64,000 bases of DNA from the NCBI RefSeq assembly GCF_024790395.1, contig NZ_JAJISC010000002.1:496001-560000 (forward strand). The letters are read 5' to 3'. The position numbers and the translations under genes are program-made. Each line of letters opens with the position of its first letter. The first letter of the stretch is position 1. The stretch is from Halomonas dongshanensis (GTDB lineage Bacteria; Pseudomonadota; Gammaproteobacteria; Pseudomonadales; Halomonadaceae). Positions 1-8,821 of the stretch are shown here, piece by piece. The notes beneath the pieces are model-generated. The model worked only from the letters and a program-made list of their open reading frames with translations, was not told the DNA's origin and made no database searches.

Positions 1-198
1 GAGGAGCTCACTGCCCAGCTCAAAGGCAATGGGGCTCAGGCCGTACGCTTTTCCAAACAGGCGGTGCACGACGGCATGGACCAAGACCTCGATAGCGCCC
101 TGGCGCTGGAAACCAGCCTCTTCGCGCTCTGCTTCGCCGGAGACGAGCAGAAGGAGGGCATGAGCGCCTTCGTCGAGAAGCGTAAGCCTAATTTTTAG
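1..198 (+). CDS. Enoyl-CoA hydratase/isomerase (crotonase) family protein, 3' end only
   Basis: The reading frame is open from the first base and ends at TAG 196-198, giving the last 65 residues of a protein whose start lies outside the window. The C-terminal pattern, with an ALALE helix, FALCFAG, DQKEGM-like (EQKEGMSAF) and a final EKRKPNF, is typical of enoyl-CoA hydratases, where this trimerisation helix ends in a Lys-Arg-rich tail. The catalytic region is missing from the window, so hydratase versus isomerase cannot be decided. The gene is convergent with the SDR gene on the other strand. Confidence 0.75.
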   Translation, partial: EELTAQLKGNGAQAVRFSKQAVHDGMDQDLDSALALETSLFALCFAGDEQKEGMSAFVEKRKPNF

Positions 199-216
199 AG
201 TGTGCTGTGACGCCTG

Positions 217-987
217 TCAGACGACGGAGGTCATACCGCCGTCGACGAAGATATTTTGGCCCGATACGAAATTCGAGGCATCCGAACATAGATACACTAG
301 GGTGCCGACCAACTCGTCGACGTGCCCCCAGCGCTTGGCGGGGGTACGCTTCTCTACCCACTCATTGAAGGTGGGGTCTTGCCATAGCGCGGTGTTCATC
401 TCGGTTTTGAAGTAGCCAGGAGAGATGCAATTCACTTGAATGTTGAAGCGGGCAAGGTCGGCGGCCATACCTTGGGTCAAAAGCACGACGCCACCCTTGG
501 TGGCGGAGTAGGGGGCTATGGTCTCGCGTGCCAATTTCGACTGTACGGAGCCGATGTTGACGATCTTGCCCGAGCCGCGTTCGCTCATGGCGGGCGTCAA
601 GGTGCGAGACACGTAGAACAAGCTCGATAGGTTGGTCGCGACCAGCGCATCCCAATCGTCTGTCGCGTACTCGTTGAAGGGCGCGCGCCGTTGGAGCCCG
701 GCATTATTGACCAAGATGTCCGGCACGCCATGTTCGGCCATGAGTGCCTCGATGGCGTCGCGAGTCGCGCTTGCATCGGTAACGTCGAAGCTCACGGCCT
801 CGACGCGTGCGCCCGTTTCCTGGGCAATGGCGCGAGCCTCTTCTTGCACCCCCGCAAGATCACGTCCATGGAGCACGACGTGTGCACCGCTTTCAGCCAA
901 ACCGCGCGCTAGCGCATTGCCCAGGCCGCGTGATGATCCCGTCACCAACGCGAGCTTGTCGCGTATGTCGAAGATTGTCGCCTGCAT
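217..987 (-). CDS. idnO: Gluconate 5-dehydrogenase (SDR family)
   Basis: A 256-residue classical short-chain dehydrogenase, expected to interconvert D-gluconate and 5-keto-D-gluconate with NAD(P)H in the cytoplasm. The Gly-rich TGSSRGLG nucleotide motif is near residues 16-23, NNAG near 93, a catalytic Ser in NIGSVQS and PYSATK (Tyr-x3-Lys) near 160. The stretches NNAGLQRR, SPGYFKTEM and KRTPAKRWG closely resemble E. coli IdnO. ATG at 987 is chosen over the GTG at 993 because GGGAGG lies 5 bases upstream of it. It follows the gluconate permease by about 20 bases on the same strand, so the two are probably co-transcribed from the GntR-controlled promoter upstream of gntP. Substrate is inferred from similarity and context. 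Confidence 0.85.
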   Translation of the reverse strand: MQATIFDIRDKLALVTGSSRGLGNALARGLAESGAHVVLHGRDLAGVQEEARAIAQETGARVEAVSFDVTDASATRDAIEALMAEHGVPDILVNNAGLQRRAPFNEYATDDWDALVATNLSSLFYVSRTLTPAMSERGSGKIVNIGSVQSKLARETIAPYSATKGGVVLLTQGMAADLARFNIQVNCISPGYFKTEMNTALWQDPTFNEWVEKRTPAKRWGHVDELVGTLVYLCSDASNFVSGQNIFVDGGMTSVV

Positions 988-1009
988 CAACACCTCCCAT
1001 TAGCCGCTG

Positions 1010-2389
1010 TTAGAACAGTAAGAAGATCACGTAAGCAAAGACGAAACCGACCACCGATTCGAGTGCCTGTTGCACCGTCCAGGTTTTGAGCGTGGTCTTG
1101 ACGTCCATGTTCAATAGGCGGCCAACGAGCCAGAAGCCCGAATCGTTGACGTGCCCGGCAAAGACCGAGCCTGCCGCCGTTGCCAGCGTGATGGCGACGA
1201 CCTGCATGGCACTGAAATCCGCGCCAATCACGGCGGGCGCCATGAGCCCTGCTGCGGTTACCAAGGCCACGGTCGCCGAGCCCTGAGCCAGGCGTAGAAT
1301 GACGGCGATGAGATAGGCGGCGACGATGACCGGAAGCCCCAGATCGCCAAGCGAATCGGCGAGGGCATCACCGATGCCCGAGGCGCGCAGTACGCCGCCG
1401 AACATTCCCCCCGCGCCGGTGATCAGTACCACCGAGCAGATGGGGCCAAGCGATGAATCCAGGACTTTTTCCAGCGCGCTGCCAGATACGCCCCGGCGCT
1501 GCCCCAGTACCAGCATTGCCACGAGGGCTGAAATGAGTAGCGCAATGGGCGTGCTGCCCAAGGTACTCAGCAGTTGGAACCAAGCGGCGTCTTCGGAGAC
1601 GGCGCCGAGCGAGCGCAGAAAGTCCAGCCCCGTGTTCATGAAGATCAGCAGCAGCGGCAGCATCAGCATCAAAAGGACCGTACCCACGGCAGGCGGGTTG
1701 CTGATCTCTTCGTCGCTGACCTCGCCGAAGAGCGTGCGGCTCAGCGGGAAGGGGTGGCGCTTGGCTACGACCTTGCCCCATAGATACCCCGAAAACCACC
1801 ACATGGGAAAAGCCAGTACGACGCCGGTGATCAACAAAAGCCCGAGGTTGGCTTGGTAGAATTCGGAGGCCGTGACGGGGCCTGGGTGGGGCGGAAGGAA
1901 AACGTGCATGACCGAAAAGGCCGCTGCCGCTGGCATGGCGTAGAGCAGCAGCGGGCCGCCAAGGCGGCGTGCCACCGCAAAGATGATTGGCAGCATGACG
2001 ATGAGGCCCGCATCGAAGAAGATCGGAAAGCCCATTAGCAGTGAAGCAACGCCAAGCGCCAGCGGTGCACGCCGCTCACCAAAGAGCGCCACCAGCTTGT
2101 CAGCCAACACTTGGGCGCCGCCCGAGTGCTCTACCAGCTTGCCGAGCATGGCCCCCAGCCCCACGAGCAATGCCACGGCACCGAGGGTAGAGCCAAAGCT
2201 ATCGACCAGCGTAGGCACGATGGCATCGAAGGGAATGTTGGTCGCAAAAGCCGTCAGCAAGCTGACCACGATCAGCGCTAGAAACGCATGCACCTTGAAT
2301 TTTATGATCAATATCAACAGCAGCAGTACCGCTACTGCCGCGATGCCCAGCAGCGGCCCTGCCGACATCGTCTGCGTCCATCCTTCCAT
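1010..2389 (-). CDS. gntP: Gluconate:H+ symporter, GntP family
   Basis: A 459-residue, very hydrophobic inner-membrane protein with about 12 predicted membrane segments, matching the usual GntP length of about 440-460. Family signatures include LGAMLGKLVEHSGGAQ, GFPIFFDAGL, PPHPGP and the C-terminal GHVNDSGFW. It should import D-gluconate or a related sugar acid. ATG at 2389 has GGGAG about 8 bases upstream. It is the first gene of a two-gene unit with idnO, and a GntR-type operator lies about 75 bases upstream. Exact substrate cannot be read from sequence, but the gntK, gntR and idnO neighbours favour gluconate. Confidence 0.9.
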   Translation of the reverse strand: MEGWTQTMSAGPLLGIAAVAVLLLLILIIKFKVHAFLALIVVSLLTAFATNIPFDAIVPTLVDSFGSTLGAVALLVGLGAMLGKLVEHSGGAQVLADKLVALFGERRAPLALGVASLLMGFPIFFDAGLIVMLPIIFAVARRLGGPLLLYAMPAAAAFSVMHVFLPPHPGPVTASEFYQANLGLLLITGVVLAFPMWWFSGYLWGKVVAKRHPFPLSRTLFGEVSDEEISNPPAVGTVLLMLMLPLLLIFMNTGLDFLRSLGAVSEDAAWFQLLSTLGSTPIALLISALVAMLVLGQRRGVSGSALEKVLDSSLGPICSVVLITGAGGMFGGVLRASGIGDALADSLGDLGLPVIVAAYLIAVILRLAQGSATVALVTAAGLMAPAVIGADFSAMQVVAITLATAAGSVFAGHVNDSGFWLVGRLLNMDVKTTLKTWTVQQALESVVGFVFAYVIFLLF

Positions 2390-2465
2390 AGTGCGCTCCC
2401 GAGAGTAACGGTCGTAAAGCCCTTGGCTTATGAAGCTCTGCCAAGCGGATAAAGTATCAAACGTT

Positions 2466-2481
2466 ATGTTATCGGTAACAT
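2466..2481. promoter_or_regulatory. GntR-type operator upstream of gntP-idnO
   Basis: The 16 bases ATGTTATCGGTAACAT form a palindrome with one mismatch and match the E. coli GntR operator pattern ATGTTA-N4-TAACAT. An equivalent site lies at 9486-9501 in front of gntK. It is presumably bound by the LacI-family regulator encoded at 10316. Confidence 0.8.
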
Positions 2482-2569
2482 GGTAGCGTCATAGGCCGCA
2501 CGGCTTACACACGACCTTGGTTTAATCCAGCATTGGAGTACACTGTCGAAAATTTTTTGGAACAGTGTC

Positions 2570-3115
2570 ATGGCCTTGAGTGCAACGCCCTATAAAATCG
2601 ACGTCAATCTCACCGATCTCGATCGTAACGTTTACGAGACCCTGCGGTTTACCGTGGCACGCCACCCTTCAGAGACCGAGGAGCGGTTGGTCACTCGCCT
2701 GATCGCATATTTGCTGTGGTATAGCGAAGCATTAGGCTTCGGGCGGGGGCTTTCGGACGTCGATGAGCCAGCGCTGTGGGAGAAGAGCCTGGACGGCCGC
2801 ATACTGCACTGGATCGAAGTGGGGCTTCCGGATATCGAGCGCCTGACGTGGTGCTCGCGCCGAGCCGAGCGGGTATCGCTACTGGCCTATGGTCGTGTCG
2901 ATTTATGGGAGAGCAAGCAGTTAAGTGCTGCTAGTGCGCTTGCCAACGTGCATGTGGCGGCACTGCCCAATGACGCTTTGGAGACGGTCGCGCGCGATTT
3001 GCCGCGCTCGGTCGAATGGGCGGTGATGATCAGCGATGGCGAACTCTTCATTACCGATGAGCGCGGCCAGCACGAGATCACCCCACGCTGGCTGCTGCGC
3101 GATAGGGAGCAGTAA
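2570..3115 (+). CDS. yaeQ: YaeQ family protein
   Basis: A 181-residue soluble protein. The opening MALSATPYKIDVNLTDLDRNVYE, ARHPSETEERLVTRL, FGRGLSDVDEPALW and WIEVGLPDIERL are hallmarks of YaeQ (about 180 residues in E. coli). The family has a fold related to PD-(D/E)XK nucleases, but no agreed biochemical role. It stands alone, divergent from gntP and followed by a hairpin at 3182-3205, so it is probably a single-gene transcript. Confidence 0.85.
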   Translation: MALSATPYKIDVNLTDLDRNVYETLRFTVARHPSETEERLVTRLIAYLLWYSEALGFGRGLSDVDEPALWEKSLDGRILHWIEVGLPDIERLTWCSRRAERVSLLAYGRVDLWESKQLSAASALANVHVAALPNDALETVARDLPRSVEWAVMISDGELFITDERGQHEITPRWLLRDREQ

Positions 3116-3440
3116 AAGGCGCTTTAAGCTTACACGCTTCAAGCATTTTTCCCTATATACACTATGCTTAGAAAGCAGCGAGAGGCAGCCGAGGCTGCCT
3201 TCTTTCGTAGAGCAATTGGGGCAATCATGCAGATGCCCCTTCACGGATAACCGTAGGTAAAGCAATCAGCTCCCCTCGCAGCCAGGAAAATGCCTTAGAC
3301 AAATCGCCTTAGAAGATAGCTTGCTAGCGGTTTGTCGCGGGAGCTAAAATCGAATAAATATACAAGCAAAAATGTTTGTTGTGGTTAGGGTAACGTTCGC
3401 CACGACGGCTACTTCTTCTCTTTTTCTCAAGGAACGAGGC
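3116..3440. other. Intergenic gap with one terminator-like hairpin
   Basis: Between yaeQ and the lpxR-like gene. The stem GGCAGC at 3184-3189 pairs with GCTGCC at 3194-3199 and is followed by TTCTTT, a plausible terminator for yaeQ. The remaining sequence presumably carries the promoter of the lpxR-like gene. I see no other gene. Confidence 0.5.
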
Positions 3441-4436
3441 ATGACGACACCTGTGAACCTGTCCAAGGCGCTGCTACCCATCGTTGCGGTCGCCGGTATT
3501 CTGCCGCTTTGTGCCTCTGCCGCCGACGACGGTACCTTCAATGTCATCATCGAAAATGACGGCATGATCAGCAATGACGATGGCCATTTCACCAGCGGCT
3601 TCGAGCTCAACTGGACGTTTGCTCCTGAGGCAACGCACTGGACTCAGCGTGTGGCTGAGGCGTTGCCCAATGGTGTTATCCAGCGTGCTGATCGGGCTTC
3701 GTACCGTTTGGTTCATCAAATCTATACGCCGGACGACATCGAAGATCCGCAGTTGATCGAAGACGACCGTCCCTATGCGGGCTTAGTGTATGGCGGCATC
3801 TCGCTATATGAAGATTTGCCTATCACCAGTGACTGGCTGCAGGCGACCGATTTGCATCTGGATGTGGGGTTGGTTGGTCCCTCCTCGCAGGCCGACAGTA
3901 TCCAGCGCGAAGTACACCGTATCACTAGCAGTGACCGGCCGCGTGGCTGGCAACATCAGTTGAGTGATGAGCCGATCGTCAATCTCAACTGGCGGCGCCA
4001 GTGGTGGCATTCGAGTCCGCTTGCTGGCAAGCAGTTCGCTCATGGGCCGAGCGTAGGCGTGGCGCTGGGTAACTTCTACACCTATGCCAGTACCGGCTAC
4101 AGCGTACGCTGGGGGGACGATGCGCAGGGCATTCCAACCCTGACGCCGAATCCCGGCAGCCGCCACTTTCTGACCTCGCCCAGCGGCTGGCAGTGGTATG
4201 TGTTCGCCAACGTAGAGGGCTACTACATGGCGCACAACCTGACCTTGGATGGCAACGTTTTCTCCAACAGCCATTCGGTAGACCGCAAGGAGTGGGTGGG
4301 CGACGTGTCGGCCGGGCTTGCCATCGCATGGGAAGACTGGCAGGTGACCTACTCGGCGCTGCAGCGCACTCGCGAGTTCGACGGTCAGGAAAACCAGGAC
4401 AAGATCGGCATGATCACGCTTTCCAAGCGCTTCTGA
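3441..4436 (+). CDS. LpxR-like lipid A deacylase (DUF2219), outer membrane
   Basis: A 331-residue protein with a Sec signal peptide (hydrophobic core, cleavage after CASA near residue 27). The mature start contains IIENDG and GHFTSGFELNW, then DRPYAGLVYGG, and later NWRRQW and GNFYTYASTGYSVRWG, the DUF2219 pattern. In Salmonella LpxR the Asn-Asp pair of this first strand and a following Ser are part of the active site that removes the 3'-acyloxyacyl chain of lipid A, and both are visible here. The start is ATG 3441, with AAGGA about 8-10 bases upstream; the open frame extends to 3372, but those codons give a poor signal peptide. Single gene; the actual substrate in this organism is inferred. 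Confidence 0.8.
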   Translation: MTTPVNLSKALLPIVAVAGILPLCASAADDGTFNVIIENDGMISNDDGHFTSGFELNWTFAPEATHWTQRVAEALPNGVIQRADRASYRLVHQIYTPDDIEDPQLIEDDRPYAGLVYGGISLYEDLPITSDWLQATDLHLDVGLVGPSSQADSIQREVHRITSSDRPRGWQHQLSDEPIVNLNWRRQWWHSSPLAGKQFAHGPSVGVALGNFYTYASTGYSVRWGDDAQGIPTLTPNPGSRHFLTSPSGWQWYVFANVEGYYMAHNLTLDGNVFSNSHSVDRKEWVGDVSAGLAIAWEDWQVTYSALQRTREFDGQENQDKIGMITLSKRF

Positions 4437-4451
4437 GCCTGAGAAGAGTCC

Positions 4452-4778
4452 ATGACAGGCAAGCAGCGCTACCCTCGCACTCCCGATGGCCGCTATTTCG
4501 TGGCCAAAAATCGGCTCTGGCGCTGCACCGACCCGCGTTTGGACGAAGACGAAGCGCAAACCTACGTCAACGAGCTAATGAGTGCCCGCCGTGCGGTTAA
4601 AAGCGCCAAACAGCAAGAGGACGATGCTGCGCTAAAAAAGGCGCGCGCTGCGGTGCAGCGAGCCAAGGTGGCGCTGGGTGAGCGCGGGCCGGTCTGGTGG
4701 GATGATGGGGCGCCCGACGAAACCGGGCGCGCTCCAGAAAATAGCTCTTATGCGAAGTGGTGGCATGAGCAGCGCTAG
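4452..4778 (+). CDS. Conserved small hypothetical protein
   Basis: A 108-residue charged, soluble protein beginning 15 bases after the lpxR-like gene, so possibly co-transcribed. It opens with RYPRTPDGRYFVAKNRLWRC, has a Lys/Ala-rich helical middle (about 45-75) and a conserved-looking GERGPVWWDDGAPDE near residues 77-91. I recognise this as a widespread proteobacterial family of unknown function, but can give no activity. The single CxxP-like Cys and the Trp-rich C-terminus are the most notable features. Confidence 0.7.
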   Translation: MTGKQRYPRTPDGRYFVAKNRLWRCTDPRLDEDEAQTYVNELMSARRAVKSAKQQEDDAALKKARAAVQRAKVALGERGPVWWDDGAPDETGRAPENSSYAKWWHEQR

Positions 4779-4799
4779 AGAGCTGGCGCTATACCTCGT

Positions 4800-4827
4800 T
4801 TGACTCCTCTCGCTCGCGCTTTATACT
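4800..4827 (+). promoter_or_regulatory. Sigma-70 promoter of the TonB-receptor gene
   Basis: TTGACT at 4800-4805 and TATACT at 4822-4827, separated by 16 bases, place transcription start near 4834. That argues against the ATG at 4843 and for translation from 4879. Confidence 0.65.
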
Positions 4828-4841
4828 CCCTCGCGAATAAA

Positions 4842-4863
4842 AATGAAACTCGTTACTTTCATT
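4842..4863. promoter_or_regulatory. Inverted repeat just downstream of the receptor promoter; possible Fur site
   Basis: AATGAAA (4842-4848) and TTTCATT (4857-4863) form a perfect inverted repeat with an 8-base spacer, starting about 8 bases after the predicted transcription start. The overlapping 19-mer from about 4840 matches roughly 12 of 19 positions of the Fur box. Iron control would fit a siderophore receptor, but the match is moderate. Confidence 0.4.
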
Positions 4864-4878
4864 CGCTTGGGGTCTTCC

Positions 4879-6990
4879 ATGTCTTACCGCTCGTTCGAAA
4901 AGCGTCGGCTTGCTTGCGCTGTGTCCGCTGCTTTTGCATTCATTGCGCACCATGCCGTAGCGCAGTCTACTTCACCCCAGTCAGACAGCGTCGTGCTGGA
5001 TACCGTAGAGGTCACCGCCGAAAGCGGAGGCGTTTATGGCTATATCGATGCCACGCGTGAACCTCGCGTAGGTAAGCTTGACGTACCGCTTGCCGAGCAG
5101 CCGTTTTCCATGTCGGTGATCGATCAAGACTTCATGCGCGATACCGGGGTAAGAAGCATCCAGGATGCATTACTCTATACGCCTGGGGTGCACGCCGGTA
5201 ACTTCGGGTTCGACACACGTATCGACGGTGCTAAGGTGCGCGGCCTCAATGCCGCTCGCTACCTGGATGGGCTGCGCCAGCTCTATGGCTCTTACAATAG
5301 CGTTCGTAGCGACCCTTACGCACTCGAAAGCGTTGAAGTGCTGCGTGGACCTTCGTCCATGCTCTATGGTCAGGCGGATCTGGGCGGCATCATCAATGGT
5401 GTATCCAAACGCCCTCAAGAGACGCACCGTGGTGAAATCTGGGCCCAGTACGGTTCGAACGACCGTCAGCAATTGGCCTTCGATGTAACCGGGCCCGTCG
5501 ATGAAAACGGCGAGTTTCTCTACCGCTTAGTGGGGCTTGCGCGCGATAGTGATACGCAGGTGGATCACGTTAGTGACGATGCCTACTTCATCGCACCGTC
5601 GTTTACCTGGCGCCCTAGCGACGAGACCGAGCTTACGCTGCTGCTCAACCGCCAGCGGAGTAAGAGCCAAGTGTCAGCACAGTTTCTGCCCCAAGTGGGT
5701 ACGCTGACACCGGGGTCGGAAGGCTATATTGGCTCGCACCGTTTCGTTGGTGAGCCTGGATGGGATCGCTACGACGGGGAGAAAACCGAGACGACGCTGC
5801 TTATCGATCAACGGCTAAGCGATGCCTGGACCTTTTCGGGCGCGGCGCGCTATACCGAGTCGAGCACGGAGACGCGCGAACATTGGGTCGATATTCCCAG
5901 CGTGCCGGATGCCAACGGCGAGGTAAGCCGGACCATCTTCATGGCGGACAACCAGACGCGTATCTTCAATTTCGATGCCCAACTGCGCGGTGAATTTGCG
6001 CTAGGCGCCACCGAGCACACCCTGCTGATCGGGGCCGATCGTCAGGATGCTCGCTGGTCTGAAGAGAACTATGCCTCCGTGCCCGGCGGCGGCGGGCGAT
6101 TCGATATCTATCAGCCACGCTATGGCAACCTCAACCTGGAGGTGTTGAATCCGACCGACCGCCCCGATAACGAGATCGAGCAGATCGGTCTTTATGTCGC
6201 CGATCATATCGAGTGGGGCCCCGTGGTGCTGTCGGCGGGGTTACGACGTGATTGGGCCGAGAATCGCACGCTGGCGGTATCAGGCCCGGATACGATCAGC
6301 GACGAAGCCGAAACCACCGGCCGCGTTGGCGTGATGTATCGCTTCGATAATGGCTTCTCGCCCTATGTGAGCTACGCCGAAGCGTTCGAAATGAATCTGG
6401 GCAGTGACGGTACCGAAAACCCCAGCCCTTTGAAGCCCACCACGGGGGATCAGGAGGAGATCGGCTTCAAGTACGTGTCGCCGGATGAGACGCTGGCCAT
6501 CAGCGCGGCCTATTTCGATATCACCCAGAACAATCGTATTAGCGATGGCGCAACGCCGGGCGGCGTCGAGCAGGTCGGCGCCAGAGTCGATGGCGTGGAA
6601 CTACAGCTGAACAAGCGCTGGCAGGCTTTCGAAACCCAACTGGCCTATACCCGTCTCGATGCGCGCAATGAGAGCACTGGACTGCGTCTACCCTACGTTG
6701 CCGAAGAGCAGGTTTCCTGGTGGAACCGGCTGTACATGGGCAGCAACTGGCGTGTTGGCGCTGGCGTGCGTTATATCGGCGACAGCGTCGGCGCCAGCGA
6801 AGCACCGGTCATTCCTTCTTATACGCTCTACGATGCAATGGTGGGCTATACCCTGGACAAGTGGGACTTCTCGGTCAATATCAACAACCTGACCGACGAA
6901 GAGTACGTCACTTGGTGTCGTTATGAAGGCGGTGACTGCGGCTACGGTGATCGCCGTACCGTTATGGCGAACGTGCGCTACCAATTCTAA
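4879..6990 (+). CDS. TonB-dependent siderophore receptor
   Basis: A 703-residue outer-membrane receptor. Signal peptide ends near HHAVAQ; a TonB box-like VVLDTVEVTAE follows, then the plug (PFSMSVIDQDFM, IQDALLYTPGV, VRGLNAARYLDGL, VEVLRGPSSMLYGQADLGGIIN) and a 22-strand barrel. The C-terminus has NLTDEEYVTW, a Cys pair in WCRYEGGDCGYG and ends in an aromatic residue (RYQF), as in ferrichrome/hydroxamate-type receptors. There is no N-terminal STN signalling domain, so it is probably a simple transporter. ATG 4879 has TTGGGG upstream and leaves a 45-base leader. The ligand cannot be told from sequence. A strong terminator follows at 7021-7057. Confidence 0.9.
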   Translation: MSYRSFEKRRLACAVSAAFAFIAHHAVAQSTSPQSDSVVLDTVEVTAESGGVYGYIDATREPRVGKLDVPLAEQPFSMSVIDQDFMRDTGVRSIQDALLYTPGVHAGNFGFDTRIDGAKVRGLNAARYLDGLRQLYGSYNSVRSDPYALESVEVLRGPSSMLYGQADLGGIINGVSKRPQETHRGEIWAQYGSNDRQQLAFDVTGPVDENGEFLYRLVGLARDSDTQVDHVSDDAYFIAPSFTWRPSDETELTLLLNRQRSKSQVSAQFLPQVGTLTPGSEGYIGSHRFVGEPGWDRYDGEKTETTLLIDQRLSDAWTFSGAARYTESSTETREHWVDIPSVPDANGEVSRTIFMADNQTRIFNFDAQLRGEFALGATEHTLLIGADRQDARWSEENYASVPGGGGRFDIYQPRYGNLNLEVLNPTDRPDNEIEQIGLYVADHIEWGPVVLSAGLRRDWAENRTLAVSGPDTISDEAETTGRVGVMYRFDNGFSPYVSYAEAFEMNLGSDGTENPSPLKPTTGDQEEIGFKYVSPDETLAISAAYFDITQNNRISDGATPGGVEQVGARVDGVELQLNKRWQAFETQLAYTRLDARNESTGLRLPYVAEEQVSWWNRLYMGSNWRVGAGVRYIGDSVGASEAPVIPSYTLYDAMVGYTLDKWDFSVNINNLTDEEYVTWCRYEGGDCGYGDRRTVMANVRYQF

Positions 6991-7020
6991 TGAGAATCTA
7001 GCATCGTCTGATAAATAGCC

Positions 7021-7057
7021 AACGCAAGAAGGCCCCAAAGGGGGCCTTCTTGCGTTT
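7021..7057. terminator. Bidirectional rho-independent terminator
   Basis: A long near-perfect stem (AACGCAAGAAGGCCCC with GGGGCCTTCTTGCGTT) with a short AAAG loop between the receptor gene and the convergent yghU. A/T flanks on both sides suit termination in both directions. Confidence 0.85.
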
Positions 7058-7070
7058 GGAGCAGCGTCTA

Positions 7071-7943
7071 TCAAGCGTCGGGACCAATCTTGTCCTGGGT
7101 CTTATGTTTGAAGTCGCTCGCGTCGTGGCGTTCGTGCAACTGCTCGCTTGGCTCGCCGAAGCTGCGATTTACCATGCGCCCGCGCTTGACCGCAGGGCGG
7201 GCATCTATTTCATCGGCCCAACGAAGTACGTTCTTGTAGGTATGCGCCTCCAAGAACTCAGCGGCATCGTAAACGCGGTTTTTCACTAGCGCCCCATACC
7301 AGGGGTGAATCGCCATGTCGGCAATGGTGTATTCATCACCGGCCATGTAGCGGTGTTGCGCCAAATGTTGGTCGAGAACGTCGAGCTGGCGCTTCACTTC
7401 CATGGTGTAGCGGTCGATAGGGTACTGGTATTTCTCCGGCGCGTAGGCGTAGAAGTGACCAAAGCCGCCGCCCAGAATCGGGGCGCTTCCCATCTGCCAG
7501 AAGAGCCAGGAGAGGCACTCGGTGCGCTTGGCAGGATCGCTTGGAATGAAGGCGTCGAACTTCTCTGCAAGATAGAGCAGGATCGATCCTGACTCGAAAA
7601 TACGCTGCGGCGGCTGAACGCTGTGGTCCATCATCGCTGGAATCTTGGAGTTGGGGTTTACCTCGACGAAGCCGCTGCCGAACTGGTCACCTTCGCCGAT
7701 ATTGATCAGATAGGCATCGTATTCGGCCTCTTTTATGCCTTTCTCCAGCAGCTCCTCCAGCATGACTGTGACCTTGACGCCATTGGGCGTGGCCAGCGAG
7801 TAGAGCTGCAGCGGGTGCTTGCCGACGGGGAGAGCTTTTTCGTGGGTCGAACCTGCAATAGGTCGGTTGATATTGGCAAACTTGCCGCCGTTACCGGGTT
7901 CCCATTTCCATACGCGGGGTGGGGTATAGGTTGGATCGCTCAT
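7071..7943 (-). CDS. yghU: YghU-type glutathione S-transferase / disulfide-bond oxidoreductase
   Basis: A 290-residue cytoplasmic protein, the usual YghU length. It has the extended N-terminus (PPRVWKWEPGNGGKFANINRP) and GKHPLQLYSLATPNGVKV leading into the thioredoxin-like domain. NPNSKIPA and FESGSILLYLAEKF form the glutathione site, and the helical C-terminal domain contains YTIADMAIHPWYG. Nu-class YghU binds two glutathiones and reduces disulfides. It is a single gene converging on the receptor terminator; its ATG (7943) has AGGAC upstream. Confidence 0.9.
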   Translation of the reverse strand: MSDPTYTPPRVWKWEPGNGGKFANINRPIAGSTHEKALPVGKHPLQLYSLATPNGVKVTVMLEELLEKGIKEAEYDAYLINIGEGDQFGSGFVEVNPNSKIPAMMDHSVQPPQRIFESGSILLYLAEKFDAFIPSDPAKRTECLSWLFWQMGSAPILGGGFGHFYAYAPEKYQYPIDRYTMEVKRQLDVLDQHLAQHRYMAGDEYTIADMAIHPWYGALVKNRVYDAAEFLEAHTYKNVLRWADEIDARPAVKRGRMVNRSFGEPSEQLHERHDASDFKHKTQDKIGPDA

Positions 7944-8117
7944 GGTGTCCTCGCTGTTGGCGGTGATAGAACCGGTGATAGAACGCGCGTCACGCTTTGG
8001 TGAGTACTCAATGGGGGTGCGTTGGCGCTGCTACAAGTGTAGGTTAGCCTTTAGCGTGTTAATTACCTGCTCGTCGGTACCGTCGGTGGGCATTTCACAG
8101 TAGTGGGAGCTGAAGCG

Positions 8118-8813
8118 ATGCGTACCCTTGGGATTATTGGTGGGATGAGTTGGGAGTCTACTCAGAGCTACTATCGAGCGCTCAATGAAGGTGTTAAGCA
8201 AGTGCTGGGTGGCTTTCATTCAGCCAAGCTGGTGCTTGTCAGCGTCGATTTTGCCGATATCGAAGCGCTGCAGCGGGAAAACGACTGGCAGAAAGCAGGC
8301 GAGCAATTAGCCCAGGCGGCGAGGCAGCTCGAAGCGGCAGGAGCCGAAGCCCTATTGCTGGCGACCAATACTATGCACAAAGTGGCCGAAGCGATCGAAT
8401 CGGCTACGCCCCTGACTTTTTTGCATATCGCCGATGCCACGGGTGAGAAGCTAATGGAGGCTGGGGTTACCCGCGTTGGACTTTTGGGGACGCGTTTTAC
8501 CATGGAGCAGGCATTTTACAAGGAGCGCTTGAGTGAGCGCTTTGGCATGGAGGTGATCGTACCCAGCGATGCCGAGCGCGACGAAGTGCATCGCGTGATC
8601 TATGAGGAGCTTTGCCAGGGCGTAATAGAGAAGGCGTCACGTGTGCGCTATCTCGACATTATCGATAACTTAGCCGCCCAGGGAGCGCAGGCGGTGATTC
8701 TAGGCTGTACAGAGATCGCGCTTCTTGTGCAGCAGGTTCATACGAAGGTGCCGCTTTACGATACCACCGCCCTGCATGCGCAGAAGGCGGTGGCTTGGTC
8801 GCTCGAAAGGTGA
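8118..8813 (+). CDS. ygeA: Aspartate/glutamate racemase family protein (YgeA-like)
   Basis: A 231-residue PLP-independent racemase. The two catalytic cysteine regions are recognisable: the first is LLATNTMHK (Thr in the usual Cys position, as in YgeA) and the second is ILGCTEI near residue 197. GGMSWEST near the N-terminus and GTRFTMEQ are family motifs. E. coli YgeA is a broad-specificity amino-acid racemase, so D-amino acid production is a reasonable inference. ATG 8118 is preferred over GTG 8103, as GGGAG lies about 10 bases before it and homologues start with MRT-like residues. Convergent with the ohrR-type gene. Confidence 0.85.
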   Translation: MRTLGIIGGMSWESTQSYYRALNEGVKQVLGGFHSAKLVLVSVDFADIEALQRENDWQKAGEQLAQAARQLEAAGAEALLLATNTMHKVAEAIESATPLTFLHIADATGEKLMEAGVTRVGLLGTRFTMEQAFYKERLSERFGMEVIVPSDAERDEVHRVIYEELCQGVIEKASRVRYLDIIDNLAAQGAQAVILGCTEIALLVQQVHTKVPLYDTTALHAQKAVAWSLER

Positions 8814-8821
8814 GCTAAAGG

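Noticed and set aside
3804..4559. 251-codon antisense frame over the lpxR-like gene
   Set aside because: It overlaps a gene with clear family motifs and a signal peptide and spans into the next gene; no domain.
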